Assembly (NCBI GenBank): GCA_000525675.1
Contig: CP002190.1
Span: 2,666,001-2,730,000 of the forward strand
Direction of reading: 5' to 3'
Length of the DNA: 64,000 bases
DNA from: Bdellovibrio bacteriovorus W
Lineage (GTDB): Bacteria; Bdellovibrionota; Bdellovibrionia; Bdellovibrionales; Bdellovibrionaceae
This document shows positions 24,224 through 32,808 of this stretch, piece by piece; position 1 is the stretch's first letter; each line of letters opens with the position of its first letter. The notes below the pieces were generated by a model. The model did no database searches, had not been told where the DNA came from, and saw only the letters and a list, made by a program, of their open reading frames with translations. The translations under genes were made by a program, and so were the position numbers.

Positions 24224-25491
24224 CTTCTGAACAACTTTTCGAACGCGCTCTTAAAGTAGCTCCTGGAGGAGTTCACTCTCCAGTGCGCTCTTTCAAAGGG
24301 TTGGATCGTGGACCTGTTTTCTTCAAAAAAGCCCATGGCGCTTATTTAACTTCTGTTGAAAACAAAGAGTATATCGACTTCTGCCAAAGCTTTGGACCTA
24401 TGATCCTTGGACACTTGGACGAAGAAGTGCGCGAAGTGGTTCACCAAATGGTGGATACAGCATGGACTTTCGGAGCTGCTGAAATTTACTCTCTAGAATT
24501 AGCCGAGTGGATTACTGGCACATTGCCATTTATGGAAAAAATCCGTTTCGTGTCTTCTGGAACAGAAGCCGTGATGAGTGCCTTGCGTTTAGCTCGTGCA
24601 GCTACGGGTCGTAATAAAGTTCTTAAGTTTGAAGGTTGTTACCACGGTCACGTGGATAATCTTTTAGTAAAAGCTGGCAGCGGCCTTGCGGGCGAAGCAG
24701 CTTCTAGCAGTGCTGGTGTTCCAGCTGAAGTGGCTGCCACAACAATCGTAGCTCCACTTAATAATGTCTCGGCCCTTGAAGAGATTTTCCAAGTTCACGG
24801 AAAAGATATTGCAGCTATCATCATTGAACCACTTCCGGCTAACTATGGACTTCTAGTTCAAACTCAAGAGTTCCTACAAAGTGTAGCTAACATCGCCAAA
24901 CGCCATGGCAGCTTGTTAATTTTTGACGAAGTCATCTCTGGTTTCCGCGTGGGTCTTGGTGGCATGGTAGAAAAAACCGGCATCACTCCAGATCTTGTGA
25001 CATACGGAAAAATCATCGGCGGCGGTTTCCCTGTTGGATGTTACGGTGGTCGTGCAGATCTTATGAATCGTGTGGCACCAAGCGGTGACGTCTACCAAGC
25101 AGGAACTCTTTCCGCAAATCCAATTGGAATGTGCGCGGGCCTTACAACTCTTAAGAAAATGCAAAGAGTCGATGGTTGGAATGTTTTAGCTGATCGCACA
25201 GCCAAGTTTGCAAAAAAACTAGAAGCTGGTTTTCAAGCAAAGAGCTTAGATCTTCAAGTGACTTCTCACTCTTCTCTTTTCTGGATTCACGGTAAGTCAG
25301 AGAAGACGATTCGCAATATTGATGAGATCCCTTCAAATCAAGGACCTCGCTTTAAGAACCTTTTCTTAAAGTCTTTAGAGCGTGGAGTTTATTTGGCTCC
25401 CAATGCGTATGAAGTTGGTTTTATCTCTTTAGCCCATACGGATGAGATCTTGGATCAAGCCGCAGAAGCTATCATCGCGAGTGCGGAGTAA
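24211..25491 (+). CDS. hemL: glutamate-1-semialdehyde 2,1-aminomutase
   Basis: 426 residues. It makes 5-aminolevulinate from glutamate-1-semialdehyde with PLP. Landmarks are [53 protein letters not shown] and the PLP Lys in [13 protein letters not shown]. The ATG giving MQSLTSEQ has GGAG 9 bp before it, and a TTG four codons upstream is less likely. It overlaps hemCD by 13 bp. With HemA it forms the C5 route to ALA. Confidence 0.97.
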   Translation: MQSLTSEQLFERALKVAPGGVHSPVRSFKGLDRGPVFFKKAHGAYLTSVENKEYIDFCQSFGPMILGHLDEEVREVVHQMVDTAWTFGAAEIYSLELAEWITGTLPFMEKIRFVSSGTEAVMSALRLARAATGRNKVLKFEGCYHGHVDNLLVKAGSGLAGEAASSSAGVPAEVAATTIVAPLNNVSALEEIFQVHGKDIAAIIIEPLPANYGLLVQTQEFLQSVANIAKRHGSLLIFDEVISGFRVGLGGMVEKTGITPDLVTYGKIIGGGFPVGCYGGRADLMNRVAPSGDVYQAGTLSANPIGMCAGLTTLKKMQRVDGWNVLADRTAKFAKKLEAGFQAKSLDLQVTSHSSLFWIHGKSEKTIRNIDEIPSNQGPRFKNLFLKSLERGVYLAPNAYEVGFISLAHTDEILDQAAEAIIASAE

Positions 25492-25497
25492 TTCACG

Positions 25498-26370
25498 ATG
25501 AAGTTCCACCTCAAACCCCACATTAAAACGGCCCTTGCCATTATATGGTTTGCCTTTACGTTTTCTCTTGTGGGGTGGTGGTGGATTTATTTTCTTCTAA
25601 AAATGAATGCAACCACCACGACTGGCAAACCGATGGAAATCTCTCATCGCATGTTTGCTTGGGAAGGCTCAATTTTACTAGCAGCGATTCTTTTTGGTGG
25701 TATCGCTCTAGTGATCTTTACCTATCGTGACCAGAAAAGGCATCAACGCCTCCGCTTTTTCTTTGCAACATTCAGTCACGACATCAAAACTTCGATCGCC
25801 CGCCTTCGTCTGCAAGCCGAAGTCTTAGAGGAAGATCTCAAGGCTGACACGCCGCCAGTGATGAAACGTCTTTTAAGAGATATTCAAAGACTGGATCTTC
25901 AATTAGAAAACTCTCTCCTTCTAGCTGACTTAGAATCTGGCAAAATGCTTAAAGAGCCGATCTCGTTAAGTGATATCCTTTCAAGCTTGCGCAGTGAGTT
26001 TTCAGAAATTTCTTTAGAGCTTGAGCGCAATGCCCGCATCCTCGGGGATCGCAGAGCTCTCTTATCCATATTTAAAAATCTCATTCAAAACTCAATTCTT
26101 CATGGCAACGCGAGTTCTGTGCAAATTAAAGTTCAATCGCTGTCAGTGGGAAGAATCGAAATCGTCATCGCTGATAATGGTTTGGGCTTCAGCGGCCCTT
26201 TAGAAAAGCTAGGCTCTGAAATTTTAAAATCTCAAGACACGCGTAGCAATGGCATTGGACTGCTTATTACAAAACGCATGATCAACCGTATGAACGGAAG
26301 CATTCGTTTTGAATCTGCAGAAAAATCTGGCTTTACTTGCATTCTTCAGATGAATGGAGAGACCGCATGA
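25498..26370 (+). CDS. membrane sensor histidine kinase within the hem operon
   Basis: 290 residues. There are two membrane segments (about 11-34 and 58-76) with only about 23 residues between them, a design typical of kinases that sense within or near the membrane. The HisKA box has His94 (FFATFSHDIKTSIARLRL). The ATPase domain shows N box NLIQNSILHG, G1 ADNGLGFSG and G2 NGIGLLI. It starts 6 bp after hemL and overlaps its regulator by 4 bp. Placement suggests it monitors haem, porphyrin or a redox/iron state; this is inferred. Confidence 0.92.
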   Translation: MKFHLKPHIKTALAIIWFAFTFSLVGWWWIYFLLKMNATTTTGKPMEISHRMFAWEGSILLAAILFGGIALVIFTYRDQKRHQRLRFFFATFSHDIKTSIARLRLQAEVLEEDLKADTPPVMKRLLRDIQRLDLQLENSLLLADLESGKMLKEPISLSDILSSLRSEFSEISLELERNARILGDRRALLSIFKNLIQNSILHGNASSVQIKVQSLSVGRIEIVIADNGLGFSGPLEKLGSEILKSQDTRSNGIGLLITKRMINRMNGSIRFESAEKSGFTCILQMNGETA

Positions 26371-27041
26371 GAAAGATCTTATTAGTTGAAGATGATTTGT
26401 CCTTAGGTGAAACGCTGAAAGAGCGTCTTGCCAAAGACTATGATGTCACTTGGGGTAAGAGCTTCAAAGAAGCTTGGCAACTTTTCTCTGCCAGCAAAGA
26501 TTTCGACTTGATTATTCTAGATGTGGGACTGCCTGACGGAACCGGCTTTGAACTTGCAGAGAAAATTTCTCAAGCATCACCCGCCTTATTCTTATTTCTA
26601 ACAGCACAAGCAGATGCTGAAAGCCGTCTTAAAGGTTTCGAACTCGGTGCAGAGGAATACATTCCAAAGCCTTTCCACCTTAAGGAACTTTTAATTCGCG
26701 TGAAGCACGTCTTAGATGCTCACGCGCCGGCGCGAGAAATTCAACTTGAAAACTGCACTGTCAATTTTACCAATATGACAGTTTCTAAAAAAACGGGACA
26801 GATTGAGTACCCGCCTGTTACTGATTTAAAAATCCTGCAGCTCTTAATTGAAAAAGCTCCAAGAGTTTTAAGTCGTGACGAAATCATGAATGAAGTTTGG
26901 GGCGTGGATAAAAATCCAAGTCATCGAACGATTGATAATATTATCGTGCGACTCCGCCAATTACTCGGAGTCGATGGAGAAAAGCACATTCGCTCCGTTC
27001 GCGGAGTCGGATATCAATGGTCAACGGAGGAAAACACATGA
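26367..27041 (+). CDS. OmpR-family response regulator within the hem operon
   Basis: 224 residues. The receiver domain has Asp52 (DLIILDVGLPDGTGF) and Lys in YIPKPFHLKEL. A winged-helix DNA-binding domain follows (VLSRDEIMNEVWG; SHRTIDNIIVRLRQLL; IRSVRGVGYQW). The start codon overlaps the kinase stop (ATGA) and its stop overlaps the hemE start (ATGA), so kinase, regulator and haem enzymes are made from one message. Confidence 0.95.
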   Translation: MRKILLVEDDLSLGETLKERLAKDYDVTWGKSFKEAWQLFSASKDFDLIILDVGLPDGTGFELAEKISQASPALFLFLTAQADAESRLKGFELGAEEYIPKPFHLKELLIRVKHVLDAHAPAREIQLENCTVNFTNMTVSKKTGQIEYPPVTDLKILQLLIEKAPRVLSRDEIMNEVWGVDKNPSHRTIDNIIVRLRQLLGVDGEKHIRSVRGVGYQWSTEENT

Positions 27042-28060
27042 ATTCACTTTTTCAAAACGCACTGACAAGGACACCACAAGCCGTTCCTCCTATTTGGGTG
27101 ATGCGCCAAGCAGGCCGTTACCACAAACATTATCAAGGACTTCGTGCGAAATACTCTTTCGAACAACTTTGTAAAATTCCAGAAGTGGCAGCAGAAGTGG
27201 CTCTGGGCCCAGTAGCTGAATTCGATTTCGACATCTCTATTCTTTTCAGTGATATTCTATTCCCTCTTGAAGGGTTGGGCATGGGACTGCAATACACCGA
27301 TCAGGGCCCTAAATTGAGTTTCCAATTAGATCCAGAGACAATTAAAAATCTAGGCAATGTCGATGATGCTGTAAACTTCATGATGTTCCAAAAGGAAGCC
27401 ATGAAAGCTACACGCTCCGTTCTACCAAGCAATAAGAGTCTGATTGGATTTGTCGGCGGACCTTGGACGTTGTTTGTCTATGCTGTGGAAGGTTCCCATG
27501 CGGGTTCTTTGGCAAAATCAAAATCTTTATTGCCGCTTTACCCAGTTTTCCTTGAAAAGATGTACCAACTTTTACGTGAAAATATTCGTCTTCAATTTGA
27601 AGGTGGCGCAGAAGTGGTAATGGTTCTAGACACAGCTGCTGGAGAAGTTTCTCCGCACATCTTCCAAACTTGGTTGCAGCCCTCTCTTGCAAAGCTTGCT
27701 CAAGAGTTCCCAAATAAGCTGGGCTACTACTCTAAAGGCACTCAGCCGGTGTTCTTTAACGAAGAATTTAAAAATCTTCCGTGGGCAGGTCAGGGATTTG
27801 ATCACCGCTGTTCTTTAGTGGATTCCTTCAAGTTGCAAAACAAGGGATTTGTCCAAGGGAACTTCGATCAAAGCTTGCTCTTCTTGGATGATAGCACTTT
27901 CAAGTCCGAACTTGATGCTTTCTTAAAACCACTTGAGTCTCTTTCTCTTGAAGAAAGAGCGGGTTGGGTTTGCGGACTTGGCCATGGAGTGCTCCCTAAG
28001 ACTCCTGAGAAAAACGTAAAACTTTTCGTAGACACAGTTAGAGAGAGATTGGCTCGATGA
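27038..28060 (+). CDS. hemE: uroporphyrinogen decarboxylase
   Basis: 340 residues. It converts uroporphyrinogen III to coproporphyrinogen III. The hallmark PPIWVMRQAGRYHKHY (Arg residues binding propionates) is at residues 17-32, followed by DISILFSDILFPLEGLGMG with the catalytic Asp and GFVGGPWTLFVYAVEG. GGAGG precedes the ATG and lies inside the regulator gene. The stop overlaps hemN by 4 bp. Confidence 0.97.
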   Translation: MNSLFQNALTRTPQAVPPIWVMRQAGRYHKHYQGLRAKYSFEQLCKIPEVAAEVALGPVAEFDFDISILFSDILFPLEGLGMGLQYTDQGPKLSFQLDPETIKNLGNVDDAVNFMMFQKEAMKATRSVLPSNKSLIGFVGGPWTLFVYAVEGSHAGSLAKSKSLLPLYPVFLEKMYQLLRENIRLQFEGGAEVVMVLDTAAGEVSPHIFQTWLQPSLAKLAQEFPNKLGYYSKGTQPVFFNEEFKNLPWAGQGFDHRCSLVDSFKLQNKGFVQGNFDQSLLFLDDSTFKSELDAFLKPLESLSLEERAGWVCGLGHGVLPKTPEKNVKLFVDTVRERLAR

Positions 28061-29406
28061 TTAAAGATCTATTAGCAAAATACGACGTTCCGGCACCGAG
28101 ATACACTTCGTATCCAACGGTGCCCTATTGGGAAACCAATCCCTCTCAAGACCAATGGATCACTCACCTTGAGGAAACATTGCAATCTTCAGAACAAGGT
28201 TGGTCTTTGTACATTCACATCCCTTTTTGTGAATCACTCTGCACATTCTGTGGCTGCAATACTATTATCACCCGCAGTCACTCTAAAGAAGAAGGATACG
28301 TCGAGCGCATCCTACAGGAGTGGGAGCTTTATAAAGCACAAGTTCCTTCTCTTTTAAAAAGACCTCTTAAGAATCTTCACCTAGGTGGCGGAACACCGAC
28401 GTTCCTTTCTTCCGAGGCCCTAGAAAGACTTCTTCGCCCGATTCTTTCTGATCTCACGATTGATGCAGAAAACTTCGAAGGCTCTATTGAAGTCGATCCC
28501 CGCAGAACGACAGAAGAACAACTTGCGACTCTCAAGAAGCTTGGCTTCAGCCGCGTCAGCATGGGTGTGCAAGACTTCAACCCTGAAGTGCAGCGCCTGG
28601 TAAATCGCATTCAACCTCTAGAGATCACAGAAAAGCTGACGAATGCAGCTCGTTCTATGGGATACACTTCCGTGAATTTTGATCTCATCTATGGATTAGC
28701 AAAACAAACAAAAGAATCCTTTACAAACACGGCTCTAGAAACGGTTCGCTTAAGACCTGATCGCATTGCTCTTTATAGTTTTGCTTTAGTGCCTTGGATT
28801 AAACCTGCACAAAGACTTTTTAAAGACGAAGACCTACCAAAAGCTCCAGAAAAAAGAGAGCTCTATGAGCTCGCACGCGAGATTTTACTCAACGCGGGTT
28901 ATGTTGAAATTGGCATGGATCACTTCGCTCTTCCAGATGACAACCTTAGCAAAGCTCTGAAAGAGCATCGCCTGCATAGAAACTTTATGGGTTACACAGA
29001 TCAAAGAACCGATGTTCTCTTAGGACTGGGAGTATCTTCGATTTCTGAGACTCCATGGAGCTTTCATCAAAATGAAAAAGTTCTGCCACTTTACGAATCT
29101 TCTTTAGATCAAGGCACGATTCCAACTCTCCGTGGGCACGTGCTTACTGAAATGGATCGCGTTCGTCGTCAGCAGATTCTCGACTTAATGACTCATTATG
29201 CAGTGGACCTTCTAGATCAAGATCAAGAAACCCAGGCCAAAGAGTTCTTAAAAGAAATGCTCTCCGATAACTTGATTACAATCGAGAATTTAAAACTCCA
29301 AGTGACCGAGTCTGGAAAACCATTCTTGCGCAATGCTTGTGTATTTTTTGATGAACGACTGAAATTAAAACAACCTCAGACGAAAATCTTTTCTCAATCT
29401 ATATGA
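28057..29406 (+). CDS. hemN: oxygen-independent coproporphyrinogen III oxidase
   Basis: 449 residues, close to E. coli HemN (457). The radical-SAM cluster is C-X3-C-X2-C (Cys58, Cys62, Cys65 in PFCESLCTFCGCN). Further landmarks are HLGGGTPTFLS, VSMGVQDFNPEVQRLVNR and YGLAKQTKESF. It makes protoporphyrinogen IX without O2, so haem can be made under low oxygen. It is joined by ATGA to hemE before and hemY after. Confidence 0.96.
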   Translation: MIKDLLAKYDVPAPRYTSYPTVPYWETNPSQDQWITHLEETLQSSEQGWSLYIHIPFCESLCTFCGCNTIITRSHSKEEGYVERILQEWELYKAQVPSLLKRPLKNLHLGGGTPTFLSSEALERLLRPILSDLTIDAENFEGSIEVDPRRTTEEQLATLKKLGFSRVSMGVQDFNPEVQRLVNRIQPLEITEKLTNAARSMGYTSVNFDLIYGLAKQTKESFTNTALETVRLRPDRIALYSFALVPWIKPAQRLFKDEDLPKAPEKRELYELAREILLNAGYVEIGMDHFALPDDNLSKALKEHRLHRNFMGYTDQRTDVLLGLGVSSISETPWSFHQNEKVLPLYESSLDQGTIPTLRGHVLTEMDRVRRQQILDLMTHYAVDLLDQDQETQAKEFLKEMLSDNLITIENLKLQVTESGKPFLRNACVFFDERLKLKQPQTKIFSQSI

Positions 29407-30617
29407 AACAGATCCATATTATAGGAGCGGGCTTCTCGGGGATGAGTTTAGCTTATTACCTCACCCGCTCCGGCGCTCAAGTCACAATCTACGAAAAAAG
29501 AAATCGCGTAGGCGGTTTGATTCAAACTTTGCAACTCCCCGAGGGACTTGTTGAGACCGCGGCAAATTCTTTTATTCGCACAGAGCGCACAGATGAACTT
29601 TTTCAAACTTTAGGGATTGAGTCTCTCACCCCAAAAGCAACAGCTAAAAAGCGTTTCATCTTTAATGCAAAACCTCGCAGATGGCCTTTGAGCTTTTCAG
29701 AGTCCCTCACCCATCCGCCGAAAGCCATTTTCAATATTCTTGTGCGCAAGAAAAAGTCAGCTCCGCTAGAGGGCGAAACTGTATTGAGCTGGGGACAAAG
29801 AGTTCTCGGGAAATCGTTGGCTGAAAAAATTCTTTCTCCGGCCCTTCAGGGCATTTATGCGGCCGACGCCTCACAACTTAGTGCGAAGTTGATCTTAGGC
29901 CCTCTCTTTCAAAAAAAAGAAAAAGGTAAAAAACGTTATAAGGGAATTCTCACGGCGCCTCAAGGTATGGGCCAAGTGATGGAAGCCCTTAAGAATCATT
30001 TGCTTGCCCAAGGGGTCAAATTTAAAACAGACACAGACGTTGATGTGTCCTCACTCCCTGGGAATGTTATTGTGTGCACATCGGCGCAAGAGGCTGCAAG
30101 CCTGCTTCAGGATGTGACTCCAGAACTTGGCAAAGCCCTTTCGGAAGTGCCCATGACTTCGTTGATGACCTGCACTTTGTTTTTTAAGGCAGATTCTAAA
30201 AAGTATCATGGCTTTGGTTGCCTTGTTCCGCAAAGTTATGGAACAGCGACTTTGGGAATTTTATTTAATTCCGATATCTTTCCCCACCGCGACCGCATTG
30301 CCAACGAAACATGGATTCTTGGTGGAAAACGAGTGGAAGAGTTTATTTCTAAAAGTGATGAAGAGGTCTTAGCGCAAATCGCTCAAGAAAGATTTCAAAT
30401 TCTGAAAGTAAAAGACGGTTTACTCAATTACTCTCTCACTCGTTGGAAAAATGCCCTGCCTCTTTACAACCTTCACCTTGAAAAGATCTGGCAAGAGGGA
30501 CTACTTCATAAACCCCACGGCTCTATCCGAGTGCATGGAAACTATTTATACGGAATTGGCTTAAGTAAAATACTTGAAGGCAGTTACCAGATGGCGGAGC
30601 AAATTCAACATGAGTAA
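29403..30617 (+). CDS. hemY: HemY-type protoporphyrinogen (or coproporphyrinogen) oxidase
   Basis: 404 residues. The FAD motif is IIGAGFSGMSLAYYLTRSG, then YEKRNRVGGLIQT. The C terminus has HGNYLYGIGLSKILEGSY, the usual FAD-binding end of the family. It oxidises the porphyrinogen to porphyrin. Because HemN precedes it and no coproporphyrin-branch HemQ is seen, the protoporphyrinogen substrate is favoured. It is shorter than most HemY (450-470 aa) and overlaps hemH by 8 bp. Confidence 0.9.
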   Translation: MKQIHIIGAGFSGMSLAYYLTRSGAQVTIYEKRNRVGGLIQTLQLPEGLVETAANSFIRTERTDELFQTLGIESLTPKATAKKRFIFNAKPRRWPLSFSESLTHPPKAIFNILVRKKKSAPLEGETVLSWGQRVLGKSLAEKILSPALQGIYAADASQLSAKLILGPLFQKKEKGKKRYKGILTAPQGMGQVMEALKNHLLAQGVKFKTDTDVDVSSLPGNVIVCTSAQEAASLLQDVTPELGKALSEVPMTSLMTCTLFFKADSKKYHGFGCLVPQSYGTATLGILFNSDIFPHRDRIANETWILGGKRVEEFISKSDEEVLAQIAQERFQILKVKDGLLNYSLTRWKNALPLYNLHLEKIWQEGLLHKPHGSIRVHGNYLYGIGLSKILEGSYQMAEQIQHE

Positions 30618-31629
30618 ACAAGGTATCCTTCTTTTAAATATCGGGAGTCCCTCTTCTTTTGAAAAAGAAGATGTTGCACGCTATTTAAAAAAGTTCTTAA
30701 TGGATGAACGAGTCATTGATATTCCATTTATTTTTAGATGGATGCTGGTTCATTTACTCATTGTTCCTCGCCGAAGTGCTGCTTCCGCTGGAAACTATAA
30801 AAAAGTGTGGCTGGGCCCTGAAGGCTCGCCCCTGATCGCTTATTCACAACGATTTGCTCAAAGCCTGCAAAGCTTTCTTGGGAAAAGTTTTAGCGTAAAA
30901 ATAGCGATGCGCTATTCAAGCCCGTCCATCGAGGAAGCTATCTTAGACCTTGAAGAAGAACGTGTTGATTCTTATATCGTGATTCCGATGTTTCCCCAAT
31001 ACGCCGAAGCCACAACGGGATCTGCGATTGCTGCGACTAAAAACGTTCTTAAGCGCCTAGGGATTAAAAAATCTGTCGAGTACATCGAGTCTTTCTACAA
31101 TCTCTCGGCATTTATTGATTCGGCTGCTGCTATTGGGCAGAAAGAAAATCCCAATATCAAAAACGACTTTGTTCTATTTTCTTTTCATGGCCTGCCTGAA
31201 CGACAAGTTCTCAAAAATCCTGATTGTAAAATCGATGATAAGTGCTGTGAAAATAAAAACTACAACTGCTATCTAGCTCAGTGTTTAAAAACGGCAGAGC
31301 TTCTTGCTTCAGCGTTGGACCTTAAAAGAGATCAATGGCAGGTCACATTTCAATCTCGCCTTGGCAGAGAAAAATGGCTCGAGCCTTCCACTGAAAAAAC
31401 TCTTTCAGAATTGCCGAAAAAAGGTTTTAAAAATGTCACTGTTTTTAGCCCTTCTTTTGTTGCTGATTGTATCGAAACAATCGAAGAGCTTGGCATGGGT
31501 GGAAAAGAAATCTTTTTAGAAAACGGCGGAGAAAACTTTCATCTTATCACGTGCGTAAACGACGCTCCCCCTTGGGTGAGTGGCTTTGCCAACTTTATCC
31601 AGGAAAAAGCATCCGCAGAAACTCAATAA
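30610..31629 (+). CDS. hemH: ferrochelatase
   Basis: 339 residues. It inserts Fe2+ into protoporphyrin IX. The start MSKQGILLLNIGSP is the normal N terminus. Landmarks are AMRYSSPSIEEAI, PMFPQYAEATTGS and the catalytic His193 in FSFHGLPERQ. A cluster of five cysteines (206, 212, 213, 220, 225) follows the catalytic His. The last Cys is in the widely conserved NCYLAQC, and the others could ligate a 2Fe-2S cluster as in some bacterial ferrochelatases. It ends the hem operon, and its 3' end overlaps the convergent lrgB by 35 bp. Confidence 0.95.
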   Translation: MSKQGILLLNIGSPSSFEKEDVARYLKKFLMDERVIDIPFIFRWMLVHLLIVPRRSAASAGNYKKVWLGPEGSPLIAYSQRFAQSLQSFLGKSFSVKIAMRYSSPSIEEAILDLEEERVDSYIVIPMFPQYAEATTGSAIAATKNVLKRLGIKKSVEYIESFYNLSAFIDSAAAIGQKENPNIKNDFVLFSFHGLPERQVLKNPDCKIDDKCCENKNYNCYLAQCLKTAELLASALDLKRDQWQVTFQSRLGREKWLEPSTEKTLSELPKKGFKNVTVFSPSFVADCIETIEELGMGGKEIFLENGGENFHLITCVNDAPPWVSGFANFIQEKASAETQ

Positions 31630-32281
31630 GAAGAGCCGTTGCGATTCCATTTAAAGCCATTCCTAGGCTTGCAAAAGCACCTGCAGCTTCGCTCATTTGA
31701 AAAGCCTGATAAGTGCCCAAGCCATGCGCCGACAATCCCAAGGCAAAACCCTTCGCCTCTGGGCTCTGAATTCGAAAGACCTTAAAAAGTGTCGGCGCCA
31801 TCATCGCACCAAAAATACCTGTGAAGATCACAAAGAAGACCGTTAACTCTGCCACTCCGCCAATTTGCTCCGAAACGGCCATAGCAATAGGTGTGGTCAC
31901 AGACTTAGGCGCTAAAGAGATCTGAATTTCTGGAGCGACTTTAAAAATCCATCCCGTATAGACCGCGCTTAAAACCCCGAGAGTACACCCTGCCAGAAGA
32001 CTGACTAAAATGGCGCGCAAATGAGTTCGCAGAGTCTGTAGCTGATGATAAAGAGGCAATGCAAAACTCACTGTCGCTGGGCCAAGAAGATAGTGAATCC
32101 AGCGCGCCCCCTCGAAGTACTCCTTATAGGAAACTCCAAAAATCAAGAGCACTGTGACGACAATTGAGATCGCAATCACGGGAGGACTGAACAAAGCACT
32201 GCCCTTGGCTTTTTGGGCAATAAACTTTCCTACTAAAAAAGCCAGCACCGTCAGAAAGAAAGACAGAAGACTCACGATCAT
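31595..32281 (-). CDS. lrgB: LrgB/CidB-family membrane protein
   Basis: 228 residues with about six membrane segments. The family signatures are LAPKSVTTPIAMAVSEQIGG, IFGAMMAPTLFKVF, and SAHGLGTYQAFQMSEAAGAFASLGMALNGI (positions 183-212). LrgAB/CidAB systems act as holin-like or pyruvate-related membrane modules that influence murein hydrolase activity and lysis. It overlaps lrgA by 4 bp (ATGA). Confidence 0.9.
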   Translation of the reverse strand: MIVSLLSFFLTVLAFLVGKFIAQKAKGSALFSPPVIAISIVVTVLLIFGVSYKEYFEGARWIHYLLGPATVSFALPLYHQLQTLRTHLRAILVSLLAGCTLGVLSAVYTGWIFKVAPEIQISLAPKSVTTPIAMAVSEQIGGVAELTVFFVIFTGIFGAMMAPTLFKVFRIQSPEAKGFALGLSAHGLGTYQAFQMSEAAGAFASLGMALNGIATALLIEFLRMLFPG

Positions 32282-32616
32282 TTCTTCCTCGCAAGCTTAT
32301 CTAAAATCCATGATGTCCCTATAAGAGTGATAGCCGTCGAAATCCAGAGAATTAGAATCAGTCTCCATCCCTGCTCGGCAATAAGCCCAAAGTAGTTCAT
32401 CACTCCGACTCCGGCAGGAATGAAAAAAAGTGCTAAATTTTTTGCGACAAAACGACTGACCTGCACCAACGGCGCCTGCAGACGAGGAAAGGCGCACAGG
32501 CTGAAGAAAAGCAAAAGCATTCCCAAGACTGAAGAGGGAATGGGAAGAGCTAAGTGCTGAACCAAAGCCTCAGATACTAGAAAATAAGCGCAGAGAATGA
32601 GCGTCCCAATAAGCAT
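32278..32616 (-). CDS. lrgA: LrgA/CidA-family holin-like protein
   Basis: 112 residues with four membrane segments. The family motif LPIPSSVLGMLLLFFSLC and FFIPAGVGVMNYFG are present. It is the small partner of LrgB. No SD precedes the ATG; instead the start codon sits in an 8-bp hairpin. It is divergent from the DD-peptidase gene, a sensible pairing for cell-wall control. Confidence 0.88.
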   Translation of the reverse strand: MLIGTLILCAYFLVSEALVQHLALPIPSSVLGMLLLFFSLCAFPRLQAPLVQVSRFVAKNLALFFIPAGVGVMNYFGLIAEQGWRLILILWISTAITLIGTSWILDKLARKK

Positions 32617-32628
32617 TTAGAATGCTTA
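32610..32628 (-). promoter_or_regulatory. hairpin covering the lrgA start codon
   Basis: On the minus strand TAAGCATT, loop CTA, AATGCTTA: a perfect 8-bp stem with the ATG in the right arm. The message also lacks an SD, so initiation should be weak unless the fold is opened. Confidence 0.5.
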
Positions 32629-32646
32629 ACGCTTCACTTGATTATT

Positions 32647-32672
32647 GGCAAGGAGTCGCCTTCGACTTTGCC
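32647..32672. promoter_or_regulatory. stem-loop in the lrgA/dacB intergenic region
   Basis: GGCAA, GG bulge, AGTCG pair with CGACT and TTGCC around CCTT. It lies in the lrgA leader on the minus strand, so it could be part of a structured 5' UTR. Confidence 0.4.
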
Positions 32673-32704
32673 TTCTAAAAAGCAAGGGTGACATTGTGAG
32701 GCCC

Positions 32705-32731
32705 CCAAAATTGTCACTGTCTCAATTTTGG
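32705..32731. promoter_or_regulatory. 9-9-9 palindrome between lrgA and dacB
   Basis: CCAAAATTG, nine bases, CAATTTTGG: a perfect 9-bp inverted repeat with helical-turn spacing, as expected for a dimeric regulator. An outer GTGACA/TGTCAC pair overlaps it. It lies 78 bp before dacB and 89 bp before lrgA, so it could control both. Confidence 0.55.
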
Positions 32732-32808
32732 TCACTTTAAATGAACCATATTAGCATCTACGTTCGGCACAGTCCGTGTATAGGTGTAACCCGACGAGGA
32801 GAGGTTTA

